47,772 nucleotides of DNA, taken from positions 1 to 47,772 of the forward strand of contig CAZGMJ010000042.1 of NCBI GenBank assembly GCA_964526785.1, given 5' to 3'. The DNA is from CAZGMJ01 sp964526785 (lineage in GTDB: Bacteria > Planctomycetota > Phycisphaerae > Sedimentisphaerales > Anaerobacaceae). Position numbers and translations under genes: made by a program. The notes below the pieces were generated by a model, which worked only from the letters and a program-made list of their open reading frames with translations, was not told where the DNA came from and ran no database searches. Of this stretch, positions 16,099 through 24,192 are shown one piece after another; the first letter of the stretch is position 1, and the number at the start of each line of letters is the position of its first letter.

Positions 16099-17832
16099 TC
16101 AGTCCGTCGCCCCTTCGGTCTGAGTAATTCTGACCACTTCGGCGGGCGTAGTAACTCCGTCGAATATTTTGAGCACCCCGTCGCCCATGAGCGGTCTCAT
16201 GCCGCCTGCTTTGGCGGCCTTTCGGAGAGCCGTCGTGGGAGCACGCGAAAATGCCAATTCGCGGATTTCGTTGTTCATTTCGAACATCTCAAAAATAGCG
16301 ATTCGGCCCTTGTAGCCCGTATTCTGGCACTGGCTGCATCCGGCACCCTTGTAGATGGGTCGTTTCTCGACATCTTCCTTTGTTACGCCGAGGCTCTGCA
16401 GGTGCTCCCAATTGGGATCCTCGTCCACCTTCTTGCACTTCTTGCAGATTACCCGGACAAGACGCTGGGCCATGATTGCCTGAATTGAGCTGGCGACCAG
16501 GAAGGGCTTGACGCCCATATCGATCAGACGCGTGATTGCACTGGGAGCATCATTGGTGTGCAGCGTACTGAACACCAAGTGGCCCGTCAGGGCGGCCTGG
16601 ATAGCAATATCCGCCACTTCACCATCTCGAATCTCACCGATGAGGACGATATTCGGCGCCTGGCGGAGCATAGCTCGAAGTATCTTGGAGAAGCTGAGGC
16701 CGATTTCGTGGCGAACCTGGCACTGGTTCATGCCGTCGAAGTTGTATTCGACGGGATCTTCGGCGGTAATGATCTTCTTGTCGGGTTTATTGAGGGCCTG
16801 GAGGGCCGCATACAACGTCGTGGTCTTACCGCTACCGGTCGGGCCGGTCACCAGGAAGATGCCGTTCGGCCGTTTGATGATCTTCTGGAATATCTCGTAG
16901 TTGTCCGGTGCGAAACCGAGCGATTCGATACCGATATTTACGGCGTCCGGGCGCAGAATTCGAAGCACAACGCTGGGGCCGTGATTACCCGGAAGGGATG
17001 AGACACGGAAGTCAATGTCCTGACCCCCGATATTTCGTTTGATACGACCGTCCTGCGGCAATCGCCGCTCGGCAATATCCATACCCGAGAGAATCTTGAA
17101 TCGGGTAAGCAGAGGGGCCTGCATATTCTTCGGAATATTGTCTTTTTCGAGGCAGACACCGTCGATACGGTAGCGAATGCGGACACGGTCGGCCATCGGT
17201 TCGATATGAATATCACTGGCCCGCATATAGTAGGCGTTATCGATGATGAGGTTCACCAGGCGAATAATAGGCGCATCGTCATCCTCTCCGGCCGCCTGGG
17301 CACGCAAGGACTCGGCCTGCAGATCGTGGCCTACTTCGGCCAGTTCCGCTGCGGTTGCATCGATACTGTGCTTCAGTCGGTCATCCGATTCCTGTACGGG
17401 GGTCTCGGCGGTGTCCTCGATATAGGTGCGTATTTTGCGAGGATTCGCAACGAAGCACTCGAGTTTGGTGTTGAGACGAAACCGCAGAGCGTCCATCATT
17501 TCAAGGTCTGTCGGGTCGCCGATGATGACTTTGAGCGTGCCGTTGCTCATATCGAGAGGAAGCACATTATGCTTCTTCATTAACTCAGCGGGGATGATGC
17601 GGCCCGGGTCGGAAGGCAGCGAAGCAGTATCCATATTGACATACTTGAAGCCAAACTGCTTGGCAATGGCTTTACTGAGGGTGTCCTCGTCGATCAAGCC
17701 CTTTTCTACGAGTATCTCTCCCAGCCGTTTTTTCTCGACTTTAGAAGTCTTTATTGCATCGATCAACGCCTGTTTTTTGACGATGCCGGCCTTGTAAAGG
17801 ATTTCACCCAGATGTCTGCGTTGCTTAGGCAT
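16099..17832 (-). CDS. pilB: GspE/PilB assembly ATPase (first gene of the pilus cluster)
   Basis: 577 residues, ATG at 17832 with AAGGAGAT directly upstream. Two N-terminal MshEN-like repeats occur (LGEILYKAGIVKKQALIDAI; LGEILVEKGLIDEDTLSKAI). ATPase core: Walker A GPTGSGKTTTLY near residue 329, Asp box TAEDPVEYNFDG, Walker B APNIVLIGEIRDGEV, His box TGHLVFSTLHTNDAPSA, and zinc cysteines (CKKCKK ... CSQCQNTGYKGR). It differs from its neighbour in having QAP in place of QDP before the Walker B strand. It leads the transcription unit, 28 bp before pilT. Two assembly ATPases plus PilT in one cluster is more than one pilus usually needs. Confidence 0.93.
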   Translation of the reverse strand: MPKQRRHLGEILYKAGIVKKQALIDAIKTSKVEKKRLGEILVEKGLIDEDTLSKAIAKQFGFKYVNMDTASLPSDPGRIIPAELMKKHNVLPLDMSNGTLKVIIGDPTDLEMMDALRFRLNTKLECFVANPRKIRTYIEDTAETPVQESDDRLKHSIDATAAELAEVGHDLQAESLRAQAAGEDDDAPIIRLVNLIIDNAYYMRASDIHIEPMADRVRIRYRIDGVCLEKDNIPKNMQAPLLTRFKILSGMDIAERRLPQDGRIKRNIGGQDIDFRVSSLPGNHGPSVVLRILRPDAVNIGIESLGFAPDNYEIFQKIIKRPNGIFLVTGPTGSGKTTTLYAALQALNKPDKKIITAEDPVEYNFDGMNQCQVRHEIGLSFSKILRAMLRQAPNIVLIGEIRDGEVADIAIQAALTGHLVFSTLHTNDAPSAITRLIDMGVKPFLVASSIQAIMAQRLVRVICKKCKKVDEDPNWEHLQSLGVTKEDVEKRPIYKGAGCSQCQNTGYKGRIAIFEMFEMNNEIRELAFSRAPTTALRKAAKAGGMRPLMGDGVLKIFDGVTTPAEVVRITQTEGATD

Positions 17833-17876
17833 AATCTCCTTGGAGTTTCAGGTATCTGCTATCCCCAGCAATTGAT

Positions 17877-17905
17877 ATTATAGCACATCGCATCAGCCTC
17901 GTCAA
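17877..17905 (-). promoter_or_regulatory. Sigma70-type promoter of the pilus cluster
   Basis: On the minus strand TTGACG (17900-17905) and TATAAT (17877-17882) are separated by exactly 17 bp, near-consensus for a housekeeping sigma factor. The -35 overlaps the cinA stop codon. Predicted start of transcription is about 17870, giving a leader of about 38 bases with an AAGGAG ribosome site before pilB. Confidence 0.6.
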
Positions 17906-19140
17906 GCTTTGAGATTGCGGCGCAGCAGGTTCAGGGCGGTCAAGACCGAGCGTAATCTCACGGCGCTTCTCCCGTGCGAAAATACGTGTTTTTCACAGCT
18001 AACACCCGACGCAGAATCGACACCAATATATACTAATCCCACGGGTTTCTGTTCGGTCCCGCCGGCGGGACCGGCGATGCCGGTTATGCCGATTCCGAAA
18101 TCTGTTCCGGCTGTACGCCTTGCGCCGGCGGCCATGGCGCGGGCAACCTGCTCGCTGACGGCTCCGTGCGCGTCGATGCACCGCCGGGGCACGCCGAGTT
18201 GGCGCATCTTGGACTGATTCGTGTAGGTGACCCATCCCTGGATGAAGTACTGACTGGCTCCGGGCACCTCGGTCAGCATGCCGGCGAGCAAGCCTCCCGT
18301 GCAGGATTCGGCCGTCGCGACCGTCTTGCCCTGACTTGCCAATTGGGCCCCCACCACCTCAGCCAACGTCTGTTCGTCGCAGCCGAACACCAAGTCGCCG
18401 AGCAATTGGCGAAGTTGTTGTTCATCCCGGTCCAGCATCTGATTTGCCGGGCGTCCTGCGTCCGCCTGGGCAATTATATGGAGCGTAATTATGCTCCCGT
18501 GGACAGTGCAGTTTATCAACGGATTGCGGCCCCGCTGCATCAGGGAGCCGAGCATTTCCGCGATATTGGATTCGCCCGTGCCGAAGCATCTAAGTTTTCT
18601 GCTCTTGACGATCTGGCTGCCAACCCACGGATGGAGCCTGGGCGCCAGCGAGTCGCGAAACATCTGTTTCATTTCGGAGGGCACGCCGGGCAATGCGGCC
18701 AGCAATTTGCCCTGTTTTTCCGCCAGAAGGCCGGCAGCAGTGCCAATGGGGTTGTCGAGCGGTTGAACACCAATCGGCAGGAAGGCCTGGACCCTATTAG
18801 TGTCGCTCATTTGGCGGCCACGTTTGTCGAAGAACGCCTTGATGCGATCGAGCAGTTCGGCTCGGAATTCCAATTGTACATCAAGGAACTTCGCAACTGC
18901 GGATCGCGTGAGATCGTCGTCTGTAGGCCCGAGCCCTCCGGTAATGAGAATGACGTCGGCATCGGCCCAGGCGTGTCCGATGGCTCCGGTTATTGCTTCT
19001 ATCTCATCGGCAACGGTATATCCACTGACCACCGGGATGCCCAGCGAAAGCAACTCACGACTGAGATGGGCAGCGTTGGTATCGATCGTCAGGCCGCTGA
19101 GAACCTCGTTGCCCACGCTGATAATGCTCGCCTTCTTCAT
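17902..19140 (-). CDS. cinA: CinA-family protein (nicotinamide-nucleotide amidase / competence-damage protein)
   Basis: 412 residues, ATG at 19140. The N-terminal half is the MoCF/MoeA-like domain: IISVGNEVLSGLTIDTNAAHLSRE and the LITGGLGPTDDDLTR motif. The C-terminal half is the CinA amidase domain (AESCTGGLLAGMLTEVPGAS, GWVTYTNQSKMRQLGV, GITGIAGPAGGTEQKPVGLVYI). Full-length two-domain CinA enzymes deamidate NMN and hydrolyse ADP-ribose for NAD salvage. The ATG overlaps the stop of a 31-codon upstream ORF (TGATG), suggesting coupled translation. Confidence 0.93.
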   Translation of the reverse strand: MKKASIISVGNEVLSGLTIDTNAAHLSRELLSLGIPVVSGYTVADEIEAITGAIGHAWADADVILITGGLGPTDDDLTRSAVAKFLDVQLEFRAELLDRIKAFFDKRGRQMSDTNRVQAFLPIGVQPLDNPIGTAAGLLAEKQGKLLAALPGVPSEMKQMFRDSLAPRLHPWVGSQIVKSRKLRCFGTGESNIAEMLGSLMQRGRNPLINCTVHGSIITLHIIAQADAGRPANQMLDRDEQQLRQLLGDLVFGCDEQTLAEVVGAQLASQGKTVATAESCTGGLLAGMLTEVPGASQYFIQGWVTYTNQSKMRQLGVPRRCIDAHGAVSEQVARAMAAGARRTAGTDFGIGITGIAGPAGGTEQKPVGLVYIGVDSASGVSCEKHVFSHGRSAVRLRSVLTALNLLRRNLKA

Positions 19141-19235
19141 CAGAGAACCGTATCCTCAAACGGACCGTTTGCAGACGGCCAGCGGGGCACCAATCCAGCC
19201 GTACCGAGCGCTTCTTTTGCAGCACATACGCTCAT
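19140..19235 (-). CDS. Possible 31-residue leader peptide ahead of cinA
   Basis: An ATG at 19235 preceded by GGAGGT with a 6-base spacing opens a 31-codon frame (starts MSVCAAKEALGTAGLVPRW). Its TGA overlaps the cinA ATG as TGATG. The strong ribosome site and the stop/start overlap argue that it is translated and feeds ribosomes into cinA. No homology is recognised, and it may be a relic or a chance frame. Confidence 0.4.
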   Translation of the reverse strand: MSVCAAKEALGTAGLVPRWPSANGPFEDTVL

Positions 19236-19298
19236 TCAACAACCTCCTGCCGTATTGCTCGTGCGCCTGCAATCATGCAGGTGAGCGTTACTTCTGTC

Positions 19299-20333
19299 TC
19301 AAAACTCAATCAAGGCCTTTACCACTCCGTCCTTATAGCCGGCGACCATGTCAAAGGCTTCTCGCGACCGCTCCATGCCGAACCGGTGTGTGACCATGAA
19401 ATCGGGTTCGATCCTGCCCGATGCAACGAGGTCCATCGTGTCCTGAGTGCAGTCGTTCTGCCTGCGCACATTGACGATGGTGATTTCCTTGCGACGCATC
19501 TTATCGATAGGGAATGAGACCCGATCCTCACGGGGTATTCCAATGAGCATGAGTTTCCCGCCCGGGGCGAGCAGTTCGACGGCCTGATCGATGGTCTCCT
19601 GCTGGCCCGCACACTCGAATGCGATATCGACGCCGAGCGGTTTGTGTTTGCCGATTTCTCCCACGACATTCTGCTTGTCGGGATTGCCCACCCAGGTTGC
19701 GCCGTTGCGGCGAGCGATTTCCACGCGGGCGTCTATTTTTTCGGTCATATAGCAGTCGCCTACGCCAGCGGCTCGTGCACCGAGCAGGCAACTAAGACCG
19801 ATCGGCCCGGCACCGAGAATTGCGATATCGTCTCCCTGCGAGAGGCCCGACTGCCTGACGGCATATACGGCGATAGCGAGCGGTTCGCACAGGACGCCCT
19901 GGGCGATGGAGAGCCTGCCCCGGGTCGGCAAACAGCATTCTTCGGGCATGACCATATATTCGCAGAGGCAGCCGTAGCCCTGGCCGGGGGTGCCGAGAAA
20001 GCTCAGGTTGTAACACGTATTCTCGCGGCCCTTATTGCACTGCTCACAGTCGTGGCAGGACACGGCGGGCTCGATAACGACTTGATCGCCTTTCTTGACG
20101 GACTTGACGTCCGAGCCGACGTCGACGACGGTGGCGGCGCATTCGTGGCCCACGATATAGGGAAACTTGACGACCTGCGAGCCAATGCGGCCGGTCTCGT
20201 AGTAGTGCACGTCTGAGCCGCACACACCTACCTGCTCGATCTTGAGCAGTACGTCGGTGGGCTTGTCGATCACAGGATCAGGCCAATCCTGGATTTCCAT
20301 TTGGCGAATGCCGGTCAGTACAACCGCTTTCAT
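19299..20333 (-). CDS. Zinc-dependent alcohol/polyol dehydrogenase (sorbitol dehydrogenase-like)
   Basis: About 344 residues from the ATG at 20333 (MKAVVLTGIRQMEIQD), which has GGAG 8-9 bases upstream; the longer start at 20378 lacks a ribosome site and overlaps a palindrome. MDR-superfamily features: catalytic zinc ligands in CGSDVHYYETG and GHE, the structural-zinc tetracysteine CHDCEQCNKGRENTC, a Rossmann motif GAGPIGL, and an ordinary C-terminus. The Y/E spacing around CGSDVHYY is typical of sorbitol/L-iditol/xylitol dehydrogenases, which oxidise polyols to ketoses with NAD. Substrate is not certain. It follows the glutaminyl cyclotransferase gene by about 100 bp. Confidence 0.85.
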   Translation of the reverse strand: MKAVVLTGIRQMEIQDWPDPVIDKPTDVLLKIEQVGVCGSDVHYYETGRIGSQVVKFPYIVGHECAATVVDVGSDVKSVKKGDQVVIEPAVSCHDCEQCNKGRENTCYNLSFLGTPGQGYGCLCEYMVMPEECCLPTRGRLSIAQGVLCEPLAIAVYAVRQSGLSQGDDIAILGAGPIGLSCLLGARAAGVGDCYMTEKIDARVEIARRNGATWVGNPDKQNVVGEIGKHKPLGVDIAFECAGQQETIDQAVELLAPGGKLMLIGIPREDRVSFPIDKMRRKEITIVNVRRQNDCTQDTMDLVASGRIEPDFMVTHRFGMERSREAFDMVAGYKDGVVKALIEF

Positions 20334-20434
20334 ACGAGGATCTCCAGCGTCGTTTTGCGTTGTTTGAGTCATCACCAACCCGCAAGCGGGAAGGAAGACC
20401 CTCTTATATCATACGCGGGGGGCGTCTGCCAGTA

Positions 20435-21238
20435 TTACCTCTTTTCGACGCATTCGATCTGGAAGAGGCTGGGCCAGAGTTTGCCTGTAACGAAGAGTCT
20501 GTCGTTTTCGGCATCATAGGCGATGCCGTTGAGTACGGCGTCCGGATGGCGGGTAGTGCGCTGGGGGCGGAGGCCGGCAAGATCGATCCAGGCGGTTACG
20601 CGGCCGGTTTGTGGATCGATCCGAGCGATTCGGTTGGTGAGCCAGACATTGGCGAGGATGCTGCCTTTGACGTATTCGAGTTCGTTGAGGCCGTGCACGG
20701 GCTCGCCCTGATATGTGATTGGCAGGTGGCGAATTACCCGAAATGTGTGGCGGTCCAGAAAATGCAGCGTGTGCGAGCCGTCGCTGGCAATGAGATGTTC
20801 GCCATCATGGGTGAGGCCCCAGCCTTCGTAGGGGTAGTCGGCCGTGTCCATCAATTCGAAGGTTTCTTTGTCGTAGGTCAGGATGACACGGGAGCGATAT
20901 GTCAACTGCAGGATACGATTGCCGAGGACGGTGAGTCCCTCGCCGAAATAGGCGGGAGGCAGCGGTCTGCGCTCGATGACGTGTCCGCTTTCCAGATCGA
21001 CTTTGCGCAGGCTCGAGCCGCCGTAGAGGCCGGTACCTTCGTACAGGCGGCCCTCGTCGAACGCAAGGCCCTGCGTGAAGGCGTTCGGATCGTGGTCGAA
21101 GGTGCGGACGACTTCGTAGGTGTACAAGGCGGGGGTATCACCATCCAGATAGAGCCAGAGCCCCCCCGCCAGTGCTGCGGCGCAAATGACGAAAACCAGC
21201 TTATGGCGTTTCTTCGCTGCCACGCTCGACTCATACAT
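20435..21238 (-). CDS. Glutaminyl-peptide cyclotransferase (plant/bacterial beta-propeller type)
   Basis: 267 residues. A basic N-terminus and a hydrophobic segment (about 13-30, KLVFVICAAALAGGLWLYL) indicate a signal anchor or signal peptide. The rest matches the glutamine cyclotransferase propeller: DPNAFTQGLAFDEGRLYEGTG, YFGEGLTVLGNRILQLTYRS, YEGWGLTHDGEHLIASDGS, VHGLNELEYVKGSILANVW, and VLNGIAYDAENDRLFVTGKLW. These enzymes convert N-terminal Gln to pyroglutamate on exported proteins. Its ATG overlaps the end of the ychF-like gene by 8 bases, so they are probably cotranscribed. Confidence 0.88.
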   Translation of the reverse strand: MYESSVAAKKRHKLVFVICAAALAGGLWLYLDGDTPALYTYEVVRTFDHDPNAFTQGLAFDEGRLYEGTGLYGGSSLRKVDLESGHVIERRPLPPAYFGEGLTVLGNRILQLTYRSRVILTYDKETFELMDTADYPYEGWGLTHDGEHLIASDGSHTLHFLDRHTFRVIRHLPITYQGEPVHGLNELEYVKGSILANVWLTNRIARIDPQTGRVTAWIDLAGLRPQRTTRHPDAVLNGIAYDAENDRLFVTGKLWPSLFQIECVEKR

Positions 21239-22301
21239 TGAATCGGAAGTTGATTACATCGCCGTCCTGAACCACGTATTCCTTGCCCTCGAGCCGCGTA
21301 CGGCCTGCGGCCTTGATGGCTTTTTCGTCACCCAGTTCTCTGAGGTCCTCGAAAGTGAAGGTCTCGGCACGGATGAAGCCGCGCTGGATGTCGCTGTGCA
21401 CTTTGCCGGCGGCGTCGACGGCGACGGTTCCGGCCTTTATGGGCCAGGCTCGCACTTCGTCGGAGCCGACGGTCAGGAAGCTGACCTGGCCGAGGACGTC
21501 GTAGCAGGTGTTGACGAATTTGCCGACGGCGGACTGGGTAACACCGAGATCCGCCATGAACTCTTCTCGGCTCTCGGGGTCCAACTGGGCCAATTCGTAT
21601 TCGAGCTTGGCGCACATCGAGACGACGGGGACTTCTTCGCTGACGATGTCGTTGAAATCCCACGATTTGTCCAACTGATCTTCGCCCACGTTGACCAGGA
21701 CGGCCATGGGCTTGAGTGTGAGAAAGCCGAGCGATTTGATGATGGCCAGTTCCCGCTCGTTGGCGATGGCGGCGCGGATGGGTTTCTCGGACTCGATGGT
21801 TTCCTGGAGCTTCTTCTGGACCTGGAGTTCGGCTTTGTCCTGTGCCTGGGTTTTGGTGGGCTTGTGGACCTGTTTTTCGAGGCGTTCGATGCGTGTGGTG
21901 ACCAGTTCGAGATCGGAGAGGAGCAATTCGGTCTGGAGTTCGGACAAATCGGCCGACGGATCCACCCGGTTGCGGTAGGCGGGTACGGACGGGTCGTCGA
22001 AGGCACGGACAACCAGAACGAGCATGTCTACGGTGCGTATCTGGTTGGCGAGTTTTCGGGCCATGGTCCGCCCGTGCTCGTCGGCGAAGTTCAATCCGGG
22101 CACATCGAGGCAGTCTATCGTGGCATAGGTGGTCTTTTTGGGCTTGTAGTGGTCAGTGAGCCAGTCGATGCGTTCGTCGGGCACCGGGACGATGGCTTCA
22201 TTGATTGTTGCGGTTCCGGTCTGGGGGATTTCTTTGCCGCTGACAGCGGTCAGGATTGTGCTTTTGCCCGATTGGAGCAGGCCGAGCAATGCTACTTTCA
22301 T
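21231..22301 (-). CDS. ychF: YchF/OLA1-family P-loop GTPase/ATPase
   Basis: 356 residues, ATG at 22301 with GAGGA upstream. An N-terminal P-loop, GLLQSGKSTIL, is near residue 7; a switch II-like DVPGLNF replaces the DxxG of classic GTPases. A coiled-coil insert occurs around 125-165, and a C-terminal TGS-like ubiquitin fold (RAETFTFEDL ... GKEYVVQDGDVINFRFNV) closes it as in YchF. YchF proteins bind ATP or GTP and associate with ribosomes. The P-loop GLLQSGKST differs from the GxPNVGKST of canonical YchF, so it may be a divergent lineage-specific member. Confidence 0.82.
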   Translation of the reverse strand: MKVALLGLLQSGKSTILTAVSGKEIPQTGTATINEAIVPVPDERIDWLTDHYKPKKTTYATIDCLDVPGLNFADEHGRTMARKLANQIRTVDMLVLVVRAFDDPSVPAYRNRVDPSADLSELQTELLLSDLELVTTRIERLEKQVHKPTKTQAQDKAELQVQKKLQETIESEKPIRAAIANERELAIIKSLGFLTLKPMAVLVNVGEDQLDKSWDFNDIVSEEVPVVSMCAKLEYELAQLDPESREEFMADLGVTQSAVGKFVNTCYDVLGQVSFLTVGSDEVRAWPIKAGTVAVDAAGKVHSDIQRGFIRAETFTFEDLRELGDEKAIKAAGRTRLEGKEYVVQDGDVINFRFNV

Positions 22302-22352
22302 GGTATCCTCGTTCAGATCGGCGTCGCAGGGGACTGAGACGCGCAGGATAAG

Positions 22353-22904
22353 TCAATACTGGGCATTGTTTTTATACACGGTATTGCCGTGCGAGTCATA
22401 CGCAACGACGGCTGGAAAATCAACTACTCGCAGGCGGCGGATGGCTTCGGTTCCGAGATCTTCGTAGGCAACGACGCCGGCCTCGACAATGTGTTTGCTG
22501 AGGGCCGCTCCGGCCCCACCGACGGCGGCGAGATGCACGGCGCCATATTCCTGCAGGGCCGCCCGCACGGCCGGTCCGCGGTAGCCTTTGCCGATCATCG
22601 CCCGCAGGCCATGGGCTATCAGGGTCGGACTGAAGGCATCCATTCTGGATGAGGTCGTGGGTCCGGCCGAGCCGATTACCCTGCTCGGACGGGCGGGGCT
22701 TGGGCCGAGAAAGTAGATTACCGCGCCGTCGAGATCGATTGGCAGGGACTTGCCGTCTGCGATGGCCCGGCAGAGCCTCTTATGCGCCATGTCGCGGGCA
22801 CTGTATATGGTTCCGCTGATCGCGACCTGCGAGCCGGCCTCGAGTTGTCTTGCGGCCGCCGCGTCAAGGGGCGCGCAGATTTTCGTAATGTCCATCGTCG
22901 CCAT
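22353..22904 (-). CDS. Class I fumarase beta-type subunit (C-terminal fumarase domain)
   Basis: About 183 residues from the ATG at 22904; a start at 22895 is also possible, and upstream frame to 22991 has no support. Motifs of the fumarase C-terminal domain: SGTIYSARDMAHKRL, IYFLGPSPARP, GSAGPTTSSRMD, MIGKGYRG, AVGGAGAALSKHI. In two-subunit enzymes this beta subunit pairs with an iron-sulfur alpha subunit to interconvert fumarate and malate (or act on tartrate). The alpha partner is not in the window. The gene sits alone between a GTPase gene and divergent siroheme gene. Confidence 0.9.
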   Translation of the reverse strand: MATMDITKICAPLDAAAARQLEAGSQVAISGTIYSARDMAHKRLCRAIADGKSLPIDLDGAVIYFLGPSPARPSRVIGSAGPTTSSRMDAFSPTLIAHGLRAMIGKGYRGPAVRAALQEYGAVHLAAVGGAGAALSKHIVEAGVVAYEDLGTEAIRRLRVVDFPAVVAYDSHGNTVYKNNAQY

Positions 22905-23055
22905 AGGCCATATCAATAAGAAAAACTGTGTCTCGAAGCGGAGTTTACACAAAAAGGGGCCGTTTGCGAACGGAAATCTGCGTTCCGGCAAAAATGCGGC
23001 GGCATCGGGCTAATTTGCTATCGAGCGGTGAGACTATGCGATAGAATGCATGGTT

Positions 23056-23694
23056 ATGGCAAAGTACCCAATATTTCTCGAACTCAGCGGTCAACACGTT
23101 GTGGTGATCGGCGGCGGCAAGGTAGCGTTTCGCAAGGCCAAAGTGCTGCTGGAGACGGGAGCGCGGGTTGTTGTGGTCGCCAGGAAGGCCGGCGAGGCGA
23201 TGGAGGCGCTGTGTGCGGGAAGCAACATTCGGCTGGTCAGAGATTCTTATGCCAAGGAGTATCTTGTCGGAGCGGTTCTGGCGATTGCAGCAACGGATGA
23301 TATGGCGCTGAATCAGCAAATCCACAAGGACTGCCAGGAACTGGAAGTGTTGTGCAATGTTGTCGACGAGCCGGCGTTGTGCGATTTCTACGTACCGGCG
23401 GTGGTTCAGCGGGGCGCCTTGCAGATAGCGATCGGAACCGGCGGGCAGAGTCCTGCATTTGCGGGTCATTTGCGCAAGAAGCTCGAACGGATCATAACCG
23501 CTGAGCACGGCGAATTTCTGGAGGAACTGGAGAGGCTGCGAAAGCGTATACAGGCGGAGATCGGAGACATCAACGAGCGCAAGTCGCTGGCAGGGGAACT
23601 GGTCGACGACAAATCATTCGAGCGATTTGTCGAAAGTGGAGCAGCCGAGTGGCGCCGCTGGGCGGATGAATTAGTGCGGAGTCGCAAGCAATAA
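23056..23694 (+). CDS. Siroheme synthase N-terminal domain (precorrin-2 dehydrogenase / ferrochelatase)
   Basis: About 212 residues from the ATG at 23056 (MAKYPIFLELSGQHVVVIGGGKVAFRK). The motif GGGKVAxRKAxxLL is the NAD-binding signature of Met8/CysG N-domain proteins, and NVVDEPALCDFYVPAVV and GTGGQSPAFAGHLRKKLE match the rest of the domain. It oxidises precorrin-2 to sirohydrochlorin and may insert iron. The C-terminal methyltransferase half of CysG is absent, as in stand-alone versions. It is one of few plus-strand genes and converges on rplU with a 13-bp gap. An upstream ATG at 23050 is possible. Confidence 0.9.
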   Translation: MAKYPIFLELSGQHVVVIGGGKVAFRKAKVLLETGARVVVVARKAGEAMEALCAGSNIRLVRDSYAKEYLVGAVLAIAATDDMALNQQIHKDCQELEVLCNVVDEPALCDFYVPAVVQRGALQIAIGTGGQSPAFAGHLRKKLERIITAEHGEFLEELERLRKRIQAEIGDINERKSLAGELVDDKSFERFVESGAAEWRRWADELVRSRKQ

Positions 23695-23707
23695 CATTTG
23701 CGACGAT

Positions 23708-24037
23708 TCAGGCTTCGATCTTGTCGATGGTTACCCGAAGATACCTCTGGCGATGTCCTATGCGCGTTCGGCTGTTCTTGCGGCGGCGGAACGTCGTGGG
23801 GTAGAGTTTCCTGCTCTTGACCACGGCCTCGGCGGCGCTGTCTGCAAATGAGCCCACCACCTTCGCTCCCTCGACGTACGGAGCACCGACTTTGACATCC
23901 TGGCCATCACTAACGAGCAGAACCTTGTCGAAATCCATCGATTTTGCATCGGATTTGACGTCGGTCAGGTCAATATCGATCACGTCGCCCTCGGCGACCT
24001 TGTATTGTCTGGCACCCTGTTCGATGACTGCGTACAT
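23708..24037 (-). CDS. rplU: 50S ribosomal protein L21
   Basis: About 109 residues from the ATG at 24037 (MYAVIEQGARQYKVAEGDVIDID) with AGGAG upstream; a GTG three codons earlier is less likely. The body (KVLLVSDGQDVKVGAPYVEGAKV) and the C-terminal RRRKNSRTRIGHRQRYLRVTI are diagnostic for bL21. It binds 23S rRNA in the large subunit. Usually rplU is followed by rpmA (L27); here the downstream neighbour is the convergent siroheme gene, so rpmA is elsewhere. Confidence 0.97.
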   Translation of the reverse strand: MYAVIEQGARQYKVAEGDVIDIDLTDVKSDAKSMDFDKVLLVSDGQDVKVGAPYVEGAKVVGSFADSAAEAVVKSRKLYPTTFRRRKNSRTRIGHRQRYLRVTIDKIEA

Positions 24038-24081
24038 TCCAAACACTCCTGGCTATTAGCTGACATTGCGGAAAACAGCGT

Positions 24082-24109
24082 ATTGTATCCGGAGGAAGGC
24101 GTTTGTAAA
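24082..24109 (-). promoter_or_regulatory. Sigma70-type promoter of rplU
   Basis: TTTACA (24104-24109) and TACAAT (24082-24087) on the minus strand are 16 bp apart. Transcription would begin near 24075 and give a leader of roughly 38 bases to the rplU ATG. This fits a dedicated strong promoter for a ribosomal protein gene. Confidence 0.5.
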
Positions 24110-24192
24110 GCGAATTATGCAATTTTTTGTGGGCGATGGGGGTTCGTATCGCTAAGATACAGGCTTTGGACCGTTGTTTTGGGAGCACAAGC

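Noticed and set aside
20379..20390. Terminator between the cyclotransferase and dehydrogenase genes
   Set aside because: CCCGCTTGCGGG is a short palindrome but lacks a following T-tract.
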